From MGR-bin208 sp043779285 (GTDB taxonomy: Bacteria > Bacteroidota > Bacteroidia > Chitinophagales > Chitinophagaceae), in NCBI GenBank assembly GCA_043779285.1, contig JAYWEL010000026.1, positions 1-14,268 of the forward strand: a stretch of DNA of 14,268 nucleotides, read 5' to 3'. The translations under genes and the position numbers were made by a program. Every line of letters begins with the position of its first letter. Position 1 is the stretch's first letter. Below, piece by piece: positions 7,969 through 14,268 of the stretch. The notes beneath the pieces were generated by a model that saw only the letters and a program-made list of their open reading frames with translations, had not been told where the DNA came from and made no database searches.

Positions 7969-8002
7969 AAAAGAGGCGGTCAAAATTTTGACCGCCTCTT
8001 TT
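7969..8002. terminator. Perfect 17-bp inverted-repeat bidirectional terminator
   Basis: The arms at 7969-7985 and 7986-8002 are exact reverse complements (centre between 7985 and 7986), with AGAGGCGGTC in the left arm. The AAAA/TTTT middle would open to form the loop, and A/T tracts flank both ends. It lies between the convergent S8 protease and 2OG oxygenase genes and can end transcription from both. Confidence 0.9.
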
Positions 8003-8028
8003 TTATTGGAAAATATTTTTTCAATTTT

Positions 8029-8622
8029 TTATACCTGCTTCAACCATCCGGTTACACTCATCCTGCTTCGGTTGGCTTTTGTTACTTCATGTTCCATTTC
8101 ATCACTTTTAAAAAATACGGATGTTCGAGAGTGGGGCAATATTTTTTTAACGCCTTCATCCTGGTAAACCAATAACTGACCACCATCTTCTTCCAACCAA
8201 TTTTCGTTCAGGTAATTGATCATAGAGTATTTTCGGTTGCTGTCATTATTAAACTGATCCCTGTGCCGTTTATAAAAACTACCTTCTTCATAAACAGTAT
8301 AATGAAATTCATAATTATTGATACCGGTATAACAAGTGCTGTTCAGGTGGCTGATAAAATTATCGATGAGTTGTAAAAATTCTTTTTCATAACGGTTGTC
8401 GTGGCTTTTATCCATCCAGTAAATTTTATCGCCCCGGTATTTCTGGTTCGTGTCTTTATTTTGGTTGTTACCGATTCCGGCGGCATGCATCATCTCGTCT
8501 TCCTGCAATTGAAAAATGTTTTCCTGTAAACCGGTTGATAAACTTTCGCTGAAAAAATTTGTATCTATTCCAATATTATTGTCGAGGAAATTATCAATAA
8601 GCTGTTCAAAAGGTTGTTGCAT
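8029..8622 (-). CDS. 2OG-Fe(II) oxygenase, prolyl 4-hydroxylase-like
   Basis: A 197-residue predicted non-haem iron dioxygenase using 2-oxoglutarate and O2. No signal peptide is visible, so it should be cytoplasmic. The iron ligands are seen as His120-x-Asp122 (YKRHRDQF) and distal His178 (MEHEV). Arg187, nine residues later in RSRMSVTGWL, is the likely 2-oxoglutarate anchor. The GGQLLVY strand (147-153) and the VFF strand before the distal His match the double-stranded beta-helix of the prolyl hydroxylase/SM-20 group (2OG-FeII_Oxy_3). The N-terminal 100 residues are less recognisable and may cap the substrate site. The substrate is unknown: protein prolyl hydroxylation or small-molecule hydroxylation are both possible. 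It may be cotranscribed with the L,D-transpeptidase 80 bases upstream on the same strand, though no functional link is obvious. Confidence 0.85.
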   Translation of the reverse strand: MQQPFEQLIDNFLDNNIGIDTNFFSESLSTGLQENIFQLQEDEMMHAAGIGNNQNKDTNQKYRGDKIYWMDKSHDNRYEKEFLQLIDNFISHLNSTCYTGINNYEFHYTVYEEGSFYKRHRDQFNNDSNRKYSMINYLNENWLEEDGGQLLVYQDEGVKKILPHSRTSVFFKSDEMEHEVTKANRSRMSVTGWLKQV

Positions 8623-8702
8623 AAGATGTGTTGACCGGGAAAGATAGTTTTTAATTATCGGCTACTGGTCGTAAACTATTTTTGAGAAAATGAAACCGCC
8701 AA

Positions 8703-9470
8703 TTAAGTGTTGATGATTTTTGACATGTTTAGATATGACTTGTCTGGACTGTAGATGAATAAACAGGTGCCGTTTTTAATTTTATCGATAATTGGCTTGT
8801 ACAAGTTTTGGGGTAATGCCGGGCATCCCCAACTGCGGCCAATAAAACCCTGCGTCTTTATTAATGCTTCATTTACATAAGCGGCCCCGTGTATTACTAT
8901 AGCTCTGCGGTTTGCATTGTCGTTAATTCCTTTTTCCAATCCTTCCAATCTTAATGAATAACCATGACCTCCTGAATATGTATTCGTTGTTTCGTAAAAC
9001 CCTAAACTACTTTTATAACTTTCGGGCTTATTCGAAAATTGGCTGGCCATTGCTGTGCCGGAATTTACACCATGTGCAACATAGGTATTGAAAACCACTT
9101 TCGCCTGATCGAGATCAATGACAAATAATCTTTTTTTTGATGAAGACATGCTAAAATCAACGATTGAAATGATTTTGTTATTTTCCAGTTTACCGGTTTC
9201 CAGAAGATGATGAAATCCTTTTATGGCATATTCAAATGTTTGTTTGGATAACCCCATAAGATTCAGTTGCATACTGTCGTACAATTCATCAGCAGAATTC
9301 AGGAAATGTTCACTTCCCATTACCAGCTTTGATGCTGCAGTGGTATGAGATATTGTTCCGTTAAATTCATTGTTAGGTTTGTTGCTTGCAAATACAAAAG
9401 GAAAATGAAGAATGAAAATAAAAATGACAGAAAGATAACTGTATGTTTTTTTTAGGATAGGATTTTGCAT
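8703..9470 (-). CDS. Murein L,D-transpeptidase catalytic domain protein (YkuD_2 type)
   Basis: A 255-residue exported cell-wall enzyme that should cross-link or modify peptidoglycan peptides in the periplasm. A hydrophobic signal segment covers about residues 8-28 (ending FVFAS). The catalytic region spans about 100-245. It opens with IISIVDFSMSSSKKRLFVIDL, the typical strand pair of the family (PF13645-type), followed by VAHGVNSG. The active site is His194 in IVIHGAAYVN and Cys216 in GRSWGCPALP, matching the HG...SxGC signature. Residues 60-95 (LYDSMQLNLMGLSKQTFEYAIKGF) match the helical lead-in normally found in these proteins. Length is usual for the family and nothing is missing. In this group the partner substrate is not well defined. 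It lies directly upstream of the oxygenase gene on the same strand. Confidence 0.9.
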   Translation of the reverse strand: MQNPILKKTYSYLSVIFIFILHFPFVFASNKPNNEFNGTISHTTAASKLVMGSEHFLNSADELYDSMQLNLMGLSKQTFEYAIKGFHHLLETGKLENNKIISIVDFSMSSSKKRLFVIDLDQAKVVFNTYVAHGVNSGTAMASQFSNKPESYKSSLGFYETTNTYSGGHGYSLRLEGLEKGINDNANRRAIVIHGAAYVNEALIKTQGFIGRSWGCPALPQNLYKPIIDKIKNGTCLFIYSPDKSYLNMSKIINT

Positions 9471-9773
9471 ATTCCGCCTGATTTAGTTTTTATAGGGACT
9501 CGATAATTTTGCGAAGTTCGCCTCAAAATTCGACTCGTTATGTTAATATACCCCGCTGATACTGTAAATACGCTCCAGACGGGGGTTTATTGTTGTTATC
9601 TTAAAATAAAACGGGTAAGGCGAAAACCCCGCCAAGACACTTTCCATTTTATTATCCAAATGTTACTGAGTAAAAAAGCCTTAACCGGTTTACAAACTGA
9701 TTACAACATTGAAACATCTAATTGATAAATATGCTTTTTTCTTTAATATCTTACAGCACTATAAAATGTTGAT
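9471..9773. other. 303-base divergent intergenic region with a small palindromic element
   Basis: This gap separates the divergent L,D-transpeptidase and ABC ATPase genes and must hold both promoters; I could not place either with confidence. An open frame of 61 codons at 9540-9725 has no recognisable features and I do not regard it as a gene. A palindromic element lies at 9497-9537 and is listed separately. GGGGTTT at 9582-9588 and AAACCCC at 9624-9630 could pair across 35 bases, which is weak. Confidence 0.5.
9497..9537. repeat. Palindrome flanked by 6-bp direct repeats
   Basis: GACTCG occurs at 9497-9502 and again at 9532-9537. Between them AATTTTG (9505-9511) pairs with CAAAATT (9524-9530), and the centre holds GCGAA-G-TTCGC (9511-9521). 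The whole is 41 bases and lies 27 bases upstream of the L,D-transpeptidase start, so it may be an operator or leader structure. The direct repeats could also be the footprint of a small mobile element. This is inference from symmetry only. Confidence 0.35.
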
Positions 9774-10694
9774 ATGATTGAAAAAAACAATTACGCCATT
9801 GAGACGTCGGACCTGAATTATATTTTCAGGCAGGACCGCAAGGTGGTGAATGAAGTTAATCTGAATGTACCCAAAGGAAGCATCTTTGGATTTCTGGGTC
9901 CAAATGGTGCCGGCAAAACCACCACGATCCGTATGCTGACAGGCATGCTGGAAAATGAGCCCGACAATATTTTTATTCAGGGAAAGTCTTTAAAGGAAAA
10001 TATTCCCGGCATTTTTGAAAGTATGGGAACACTTATTGAAACACCATCACTCTATTTACATTTAAGTGGACGGGATAATTTACGGGTGATTACCCGTCTT
10101 CGAAACATCGATGAAAAAAGAATTGATAAAGTTTTGAAAATCGTCAGTCTGGAAAACGATGCAAACCGAAAAGTAAAAGAATATTCTTTAGGCATGAAAC
10201 AACGGCTTGGAATTGCTTTGGCATTATTACCCAAACCGTCTTTATTAATACTGGATGAGCCGGCTAACGGATTGGATCCGGCAGGTATTATTGAAATCAG
10301 GGAATTACTGATTCATCTCAACCGCGATCATGGAACAACCATTTTTATTTCAAGTCATTTGCTGAATGAAGTAGAAAAAACCTGCACACATGTAGGCATC
10401 ATTCACAAAGGAAACTTACTGTTCCAGGGATCCATGACAGACTTACAGCAAAATGCCGGACACGGAAAACAGGTTAGCATCCGCGTGGCTGATGCACCAA
10501 TATGGAAAGACCTGATTATATCAAAATTTCCACAGGTAACCATTACAAAAAACAATGAATTTATTTTTCAGTTGCAGGATGCTGAAGAAGTAAACCGCAT
10601 CAACAAACAACTGGTGCTGGATGATGTACCGGTACTAGGCATCCGCTTAAACGAAGGCCTGGAAGAGTGGTTTATTAAAATGACTTCAAATTAA
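9774..10694 (+). CDS. ABC transporter ATP-binding protein, BcrA/lantibiotic-immunity type
   Basis: A 306-residue cytoplasmic ATPase that should power the permease encoded 5 bases downstream. Walker A is GPNGAGKTT (42-50). The signature is YSLGMKQRLG (137-146), Walker B is LLILDEP (157-163) with the catalytic Glu162, the D-loop is GLD (166-168) and the H-loop His195 lies in ISSH. The Q-loop position carries Glu89 (LIETP) rather than Gln, which is usual in the BcrA-type subfamily. Residues from about 225 form the C-terminal accessory domain of this group. Relatives export or exclude peptide antibiotics and other amphipathic compounds, but members act on many substrates, so the cargo here is not assigned. 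The tight spacing to the permease-redoxin gene indicates an operon. All ATPase motifs are intact. Confidence 0.93.
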   Translation: MIEKNNYAIETSDLNYIFRQDRKVVNEVNLNVPKGSIFGFLGPNGAGKTTTIRMLTGMLENEPDNIFIQGKSLKENIPGIFESMGTLIETPSLYLHLSGRDNLRVITRLRNIDEKRIDKVLKIVSLENDANRKVKEYSLGMKQRLGIALALLPKPSLLILDEPANGLDPAGIIEIRELLIHLNRDHGTTIFISSHLLNEVEKTCTHVGIIHKGNLLFQGSMTDLQQNAGHGKQVSIRVADAPIWKDLIISKFPQVTITKNNEFIFQLQDAEEVNRINKQLVLDDVPVLGIRLNEGLEEWFIKMTSN

Positions 10695-10699
10695 TTTTT

Positions 10700-12916
10700 A
10701 TGCAATTTTTTTCTGATTATAAAAAAGTATTTAAGGCCGAATGGTTAAAACTAAAAGGGTCGGGTATATTTTTACTTACACTGATCATGGCTGCTTTCAT
10801 TCCCGCCATTTTTACCATTGACGGATTGATGCAAACAAGCAGCGATATTGTTTCGGTAAACACTGCGAACCCATGGAAAGAATTAATCAGCAATTGTTTT
10901 ATGGTCTTCGGCAGTTTCTTTTTTCCTGTTTTTCTTACATTGGTTGTCATCCGCCTTACACAAATAGAACATGTAGGTGGCGGATGGAAACTGATAGAAA
11001 CACAACCTATTTCGAAAGCCTCGTTATACCTTGGAAAATTTACCATGGCTGTTATTATTGCCTACTTGTGTTTATTGGCACTCATCATATTTAGTTTATT
11101 GAGTGGGGCCACTATTATGTTGTTAAAAGGAAATGAAGGGTTTAAGAATAACAGTATCCCATTTGAATTTATTGTCGGTTTAAGTTTTCGTTTTCTGATA
11201 TCAGGTCTAGGTGTTTTAGGCATTCAGTTTTTATTTTCTGTTGTCATCAGTGGATTTCTTTGGCCATTCAGTATTGGATTGGCGGCAACTATTACAGGCG
11301 CCATTGTTGCAGGGTTTGGACAAGCACTTTGGTGGCCTTATGCAACACCGGGTTTAACAGTACGAAATAGTGAAGGAAGTAGTGCCGGAAATTTTTTATT
11401 GTATTATGAATGGTTGAGTATTGCCTGGATGATGCTAGCTTTATGGCTGGGTTATCAATGGTACCAACGAAAAACCGTTAAAAGAGCTTTCTTCAAACCT
11501 CTTTCCCGCCTGGCTTATTTTTTTATACCTGTTATTTTATTTGCCATTTTTTTTAGATACATGAATGAACCTGTGCAAATTCCGTCTCATAATCGTACCG
11601 TTATCAGTGGTATAATTGAAAGCAAAGAAAATATCCCAATGGTTTATTTAGTATCAGAGCCCTTGATGGATACAGTACTTGCAATTCCTGTAGAAAAAAA
11701 CAGTTTCAAATTTATAGTTGATAAAAAAATACTGCCTGCGGAATACTATTTTATTGCGGGTAATATGTCGCCTAATAAAATTTTCTTTGGTACCAACGAC
11801 AGTCTTTATATAAGCATGAAGTCGGATGGCAAAAGTTCAAAATTTACTACGGGGGGCAACCGATTACCAGAAAATGAGTTTATGAAAAGTGGGGGCGGAA
11901 ATGATAACTACCAACTTTACTTCCTTCAAAACTTTGGTTACGAAATGAAGCCGGCTGGTTTTGCAAAAGAACTGAAGCAACAGTGGGATAAAGAGATGGG
12001 GAAAATTGATGATTATAAAACTGCCGATAACCTAAAACCTTCTGCAGATTTTATTACACTGCAAAAAAAGCTGAGTACTCTTCGTTACAAGAGTCTTCTG
12101 GATTTAAAGTTTACTCAATGGTTCAGGGTTTATCATCCTAAAGAGAAACTGGTATTTCCAAAAACCATAGATGAAATAAGAAACACAGTAAACTATAACG
12201 ACAGCAGCTTAATGCGTTTTTCTCAATACCGCGACTTTGTAAAAGATTATTATGAAAAAACATTTAAGCTGGGAGTATCCAGTGATACGGTTTATTTATC
12301 CAAGACATGCAACGTACTACCTAAAGGTGTTGTGAGAGATCATCTTATTTTCAATCGTTTAAAGGAAGCCATCGGAAGAACCCGTGATAGCTTAACCAGG
12401 GAAGCAATTCTAGAAGTATATGCTCCAGCTATTTCACAGGAAAAAATGAAGCAGCAATTATTTAAACAACATTATTTAATAAATAGTTTGAGCCGGGGTA
12501 AAATAGCCCCCGATTTTCAAACCACTGCTTTAAACAAAGACAGCATTTCGCTGAAAGATTTAAAAGGCCGGTATGTAGTGGTTGATGTTTGGGCCACCTG
12601 GTGTATGCCATGTAAAATACAAACGCCAAACTTCGAACGTCTTGCCGAACAATATACGAATCCCAAGATTGCCTTTGTTTCATTATCGATTGACGATAAT
12701 AAATATAGTTGGAAAAATGAGGCCAATGAAAAATCATCACAAGTACTTCAACTGCTTGCTAATGATAAAAATGTTTTTGGGAAAGCATATGGCATTGAAA
12801 GCATTCCAAGGTTTCTTTTAATAGGTCCTGATGGAAAAATCATCAATATTCAAATGCCTTATCCAAGCGATCCGGCTTTTGAAGATATTTTAAAAAGAGA
12901 AGTTCAGGGATTGTAA
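10700..12916 (+). CDS. ABC-2 permease fused to a periplasmic TlpA-like thioredoxin region
   Basis: A 738-residue fusion. Residues 1-255 look like an ABC-2 permease: a basic start with AEWLKLKGSG, then predicted helices at about 21-40, 65-88, 111-137, 155-182, 188-210 and 236-253. A strongly basic loop (256-270, RKTVKRAFFKPLSR) should be cytoplasmic. A seventh helix (271-288) then carries the rest outward. Residues about 298-380 resemble the beta domain of DUF4369-type redoxins (VISGIIESKENIPMVYLVSE). Residues 400-595 are mostly helical and unassigned. Residues 600-738 are a TlpA/ResA-like thioredoxin domain with the redox pair Cys635-Met-Pro-Cys638 in WATWCMPCK and the cis-Pro703 in SIPRFLL. 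The frame is open throughout, and the ATPase gene lies 5 bases upstream. Helix 7 may descend from the signal peptide of an ancestral secreted redoxin. The domains are seen; topology and coupling are inferred. Ordinary ABC-2 permeases have about 250 residues and no redoxin. Confidence 0.88.
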   Translation: MQFFSDYKKVFKAEWLKLKGSGIFLLTLIMAAFIPAIFTIDGLMQTSSDIVSVNTANPWKELISNCFMVFGSFFFPVFLTLVVIRLTQIEHVGGGWKLIETQPISKASLYLGKFTMAVIIAYLCLLALIIFSLLSGATIMLLKGNEGFKNNSIPFEFIVGLSFRFLISGLGVLGIQFLFSVVISGFLWPFSIGLAATITGAIVAGFGQALWWPYATPGLTVRNSEGSSAGNFLLYYEWLSIAWMMLALWLGYQWYQRKTVKRAFFKPLSRLAYFFIPVILFAIFFRYMNEPVQIPSHNRTVISGIIESKENIPMVYLVSEPLMDTVLAIPVEKNSFKFIVDKKILPAEYYFIAGNMSPNKIFFGTNDSLYISMKSDGKSSKFTTGGNRLPENEFMKSGGGNDNYQLYFLQNFGYEMKPAGFAKELKQQWDKEMGKIDDYKTADNLKPSADFITLQKKLSTLRYKSLLDLKFTQWFRVYHPKEKLVFPKTIDEIRNTVNYNDSSLMRFSQYRDFVKDYYEKTFKLGVSSDTVYLSKTCNVLPKGVVRDHLIFNRLKEAIGRTRDSLTREAILEVYAPAISQEKMKQQLFKQHYLINSLSRGKIAPDFQTTALNKDSISLKDLKGRYVVVDVWATWCMPCKIQTPNFERLAEQYTNPKIAFVSLSIDDNKYSWKNEANEKSSQVLQLLANDKNVFGKAYGIESIPRFLLIGPDGKIINIQMPYPSDPAFEDILKREVQGL

Positions 12917-12933
12917 ACAACCTAATTGATTAA

Positions 12934-13497
12934 ATGATGAAGAACATTATGAAAGAAATTCTTTTTTCAACTTTTCCAACGCTTACCACCGACCGCCTTC
13001 GCTTAAGAAGATTACTTAAAAAAGATGCTAAGGAAATTACCGCTCTGCGTTCTGATAAAAGCGTCAATGAATTTATTGACCGTCCGCAATCAATTACAGC
13101 AGAAGAAGCAAACCAGTTTATAGAAAACATACAGAAAAAAATTGTGAACCGTGAAAGTCTATATTGGGTAATTGAATTGAAAGATGAAAAAACATTTCTG
13201 GGAACCATTTGCCTGTTTAATTTTTCTGCAGAAAAAAAACAGGCAGAAATAGGTTTCGAATTGTTGCCCGTCTTTCAGGGCAGGGGGTTTATGCAGGAAG
13301 CAATTGCCTCTGTCATTCTTTTGGGATTCGAAGAAATGTGTTTGCAAAGAATTACTGCATGGACCAACCCAGCTAACCAAAGATCACTGAATGTTTTAAT
13401 GAAAAATAAATTCCGGCGCGACAAGGATTTTCAATTTGCTAACCCCGAAGAAACAGGCAATTACAACGTTTACTACCTGGAAAAAGATTTTTGTTAA
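12934..13497 (+). CDS. GNAT family N-acetyltransferase, RimJ/RimL-like
   Basis: A 187-residue cytoplasmic acetyl-CoA-dependent N-acetyltransferase. The start TLTTDRLRLRRLLKKDAKEI (16-35) is the typical opening of the RimJ/RimL group (Acetyltransf_3). The pyrophosphate-binding loop is QGRGFMQEAI (115-124), preceded by the strand AEIGFELLP. NPANQRSLNVLMKNKF (145-160) is the usual helix after motif B. The acceptor is unknown: protein N-termini, amino sugars, antibiotics and peptides are all substrates within this group. The ATG at 12934 is followed at once by another, and a third lies at 12949; the third fits the conserved start of the domain equally well. It lies 17 bases after the permease-redoxin gene, so it is probably in the same operon and could modify what that transporter moves, though this is speculative. 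Confidence 0.88.
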   Translation: MMKNIMKEILFSTFPTLTTDRLRLRRLLKKDAKEITALRSDKSVNEFIDRPQSITAEEANQFIENIQKKIVNRESLYWVIELKDEKTFLGTICLFNFSAEKKQAEIGFELLPVFQGRGFMQEAIASVILLGFEEMCLQRITAWTNPANQRSLNVLMKNKFRRDKDFQFANPEETGNYNVYYLEKDFC

Positions 13498-13553
13498 TCG
13501 TTTCATTGCTGCTGAAATACAACTTTCCTTAACTTTTTCATTTGCCACAGTTC

Positions 13554-13583
13554 TTGTATTAACCAATTTTCTTAAGTATTTTG
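13554..13583 (+). promoter_or_regulatory. Candidate Bacteroidota-type promoter for the repeat lipoprotein
   Basis: TTG at 13554-13556, 20 bases, then TATTTTG at 13577-13583 loosely fits the Bacteroidota pattern TTTG-N19-21-TAnnTTTG, with one base missing in the -7 element. It would give a leader of about 15 bases before ATG 13604. This suggests the lipoprotein can be transcribed separately from the operon upstream. The match is imperfect. Confidence 0.35.
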
Positions 13584-13603
13584 CTTAACTCAATTAAACT
13601 TTT

Positions 13604-14227
13604 ATGAACAATATTATCAAGCTTGCATCGATGGTTTTTATTTCAGGACTGATTTCCTGTGGCAGTAATGCATCAGACGATACGAACGTTGAAAAAAATG
13701 AAACGGCAACATTGCCTCAACCACAAACCAGTTTTGATACTAATTCCAAACAGGTATTGCCCGTTGCAGAAAGTCCCGTAAATAAAGTTGCATCAACAGA
13801 AATTAAAACCGGAAAGATTAATCCGGCACATGGACAGCCCGGCCATGTTTGTGAAATTGGCGTAGGAGAAATTATTCCGGATAAATTTGTAGCCAAAAAA
13901 ACAACAGAACCAACTATAACTACTGCACCTATTCAAAGTAGTGTGCCACAAACAACAACCATTATTAAGCAAGGTTTAAATCCGGCACATGGTCAGCCCG
14001 GCCATCGCTGCGATATTTCTGTAGGTGCGCCTTTAACTGCTGTACCGGCTGCAAAAAGCAGTACCGAACCAGCCATTAATTATCCTGTTTCTTCACCACT
14101 TGAATATAAGCCCAATCTTAATACAGACACCAAAGTAGCCGCTGGTTTGAATCCGGCTCACGGACAGCCTGGCCATCGATGCGAAATTGCCGTTGGTGCG
14201 CCTTTGAATAAGAAAGCAGACAACTAG
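13604..14227 (+). CDS. Lipoprotein with three His/Cys-containing NPAHGQPGH repeats
   Basis: A 207-residue predicted lipoprotein of unknown function. Residues 1-18 end in the lipobox LIS-Cys19, and acidic residues soon after the Cys could favour surface export. The mature chain is mostly Thr/Pro/Ser-rich linker and probably flexible. Set in it are three copies of NPAHGQPGHxC(E/D)IxVG at residues 73-88, 126-141 and 183-198. The last two continue APL. Copies are spaced 53 and 57 residues apart. Each has two His and a single Cys, suggesting metal binding or a free thiol. I recall similar short motifs in other Bacteroidota lipoproteins but know no function. At DNA level the copies differ by synonymous changes, so protein-level constraint is likely. 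It follows the acetyltransferase gene by 106 bases. Confidence 0.8.
   Translation: MNNIIKLASMVFISGLISCGSNASDDTNVEKNETATLPQPQTSFDTNSKQVLPVAESPVNKVASTEIKTGKINPAHGQPGHVCEIGVGEIIPDKFVAKKTTEPTITTAPIQSSVPQTTTIIKQGLNPAHGQPGHRCDISVGAPLTAVPAAKSSTEPAINYPVSSPLEYKPNLNTDTKVAAGLNPAHGQPGHRCEIAVGAPLNKKADN
13820..13867 (+). repeat. His/Cys motif, copy 1
   Basis: Encodes residues 73-88, NPAHGQPGHVCEIGVG. This copy is the most diverged: it has Val before the Cys instead of Arg and lacks the APL end of the other two. Confidence 0.85.
13979..14035 (+). repeat. His/Cys motif, copy 2
   Basis: Encodes residues 126-144, NPAHGQPGHRCDISVG followed by APL. The codons for the shared part differ from copy 3 at several third positions. 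Confidence 0.85.
14150..14206 (+). repeat. His/Cys motif, copy 3
   Basis: Encodes residues 183-201, NPAHGQPGHRCEIAVG followed by APL, only six residues from the C-terminus. Confidence 0.85.
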
Positions 14228-14248
14228 TTTTATAAACTTGAAAAAGCC

Positions 14249-14268
14249 GCCTCAAATATTTTTGAGGC
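14249..14268 (+). terminator. Probable terminator, cut by window end
   Basis: GCCTCAAA at 14249-14256 pairs with TTTGAGGC at 14261-14268 around TATT. An A-run with GCC lies just before it (14241-14248), so the stem probably continues past the window and ends in a T-run. It lies 21 bases after the lipoprotein stop codon. Confidence 0.7.

Noticed and set aside
9540..9725. 61-codon open frame in the divergent gap
   Set aside because: No domain, signal or membrane segment, odd composition and no start context; most likely chance.

Overview
The window looks like a chromosomal segment of a member of the Bacteroidota, probably near the Chitinophagaceae. This rests on low GC, weak or absent Shine-Dalgarno sites, many Sec and lipoprotein signal peptides on envelope proteins, and protein types common in that phylum: a BBP2-type porin, secreted S9 and S8 peptidases, a YkuD_2 L,D-transpeptidase and DUF4369/TlpA-like redoxins. 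The family placement is inference from remembered protein flavour, not a search result. No RNA genes, CRISPR arrays, transposases or phage genes were seen.

Layout. Positions 1-2300 look accessory: a nested inverted repeat (14-92), a porin gene on the minus strand with a TTG start (174-1232), a 555-base gap with two strong hairpins, and an orphan two-helix membrane protein (1788-2165). Next come a minus-strand secreted S9 dipeptidyl-peptidase-like enzyme (2326-4500) and a minus-strand secreted protein with a highly charged tail (4782-5384). A CPBP intramembrane protease follows on the plus strand (5677-6456); its first membrane helix is interrupted by an in-frame TGA. A plus-strand S8 lipoprotein protease (6570-7949) converges, across a perfect 17-bp inverted-repeat terminator, on a minus-strand 2OG-Fe(II) oxygenase (8029-8622) and L,D-transpeptidase (8703-9470).

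The most interesting part is the plus-strand cluster 9774-13497. It encodes a BcrA-type ABC ATPase, a 738-residue protein that fuses an ABC-2 permease to a TlpA/ResA-like thioredoxin region, and a GNAT acetyltransferase. The predicted topology has seven helices with a strongly basic loop before the seventh, which would place the redoxin in the periplasm. This suggests a one-polypeptide link between ATP-driven transport and thiol chemistry outside the inner membrane. Downstream, probably from its own promoter, lies a lipoprotein (13604-14227) with three copies of a His/Cys motif, NPAHGQPGHxC(E/D)IxVG, conserved at protein but not codon level. Its role is unknown. It could be a metal-binding or thiol-bearing envelope protein, and a link to the neighbouring redoxin is only speculation.
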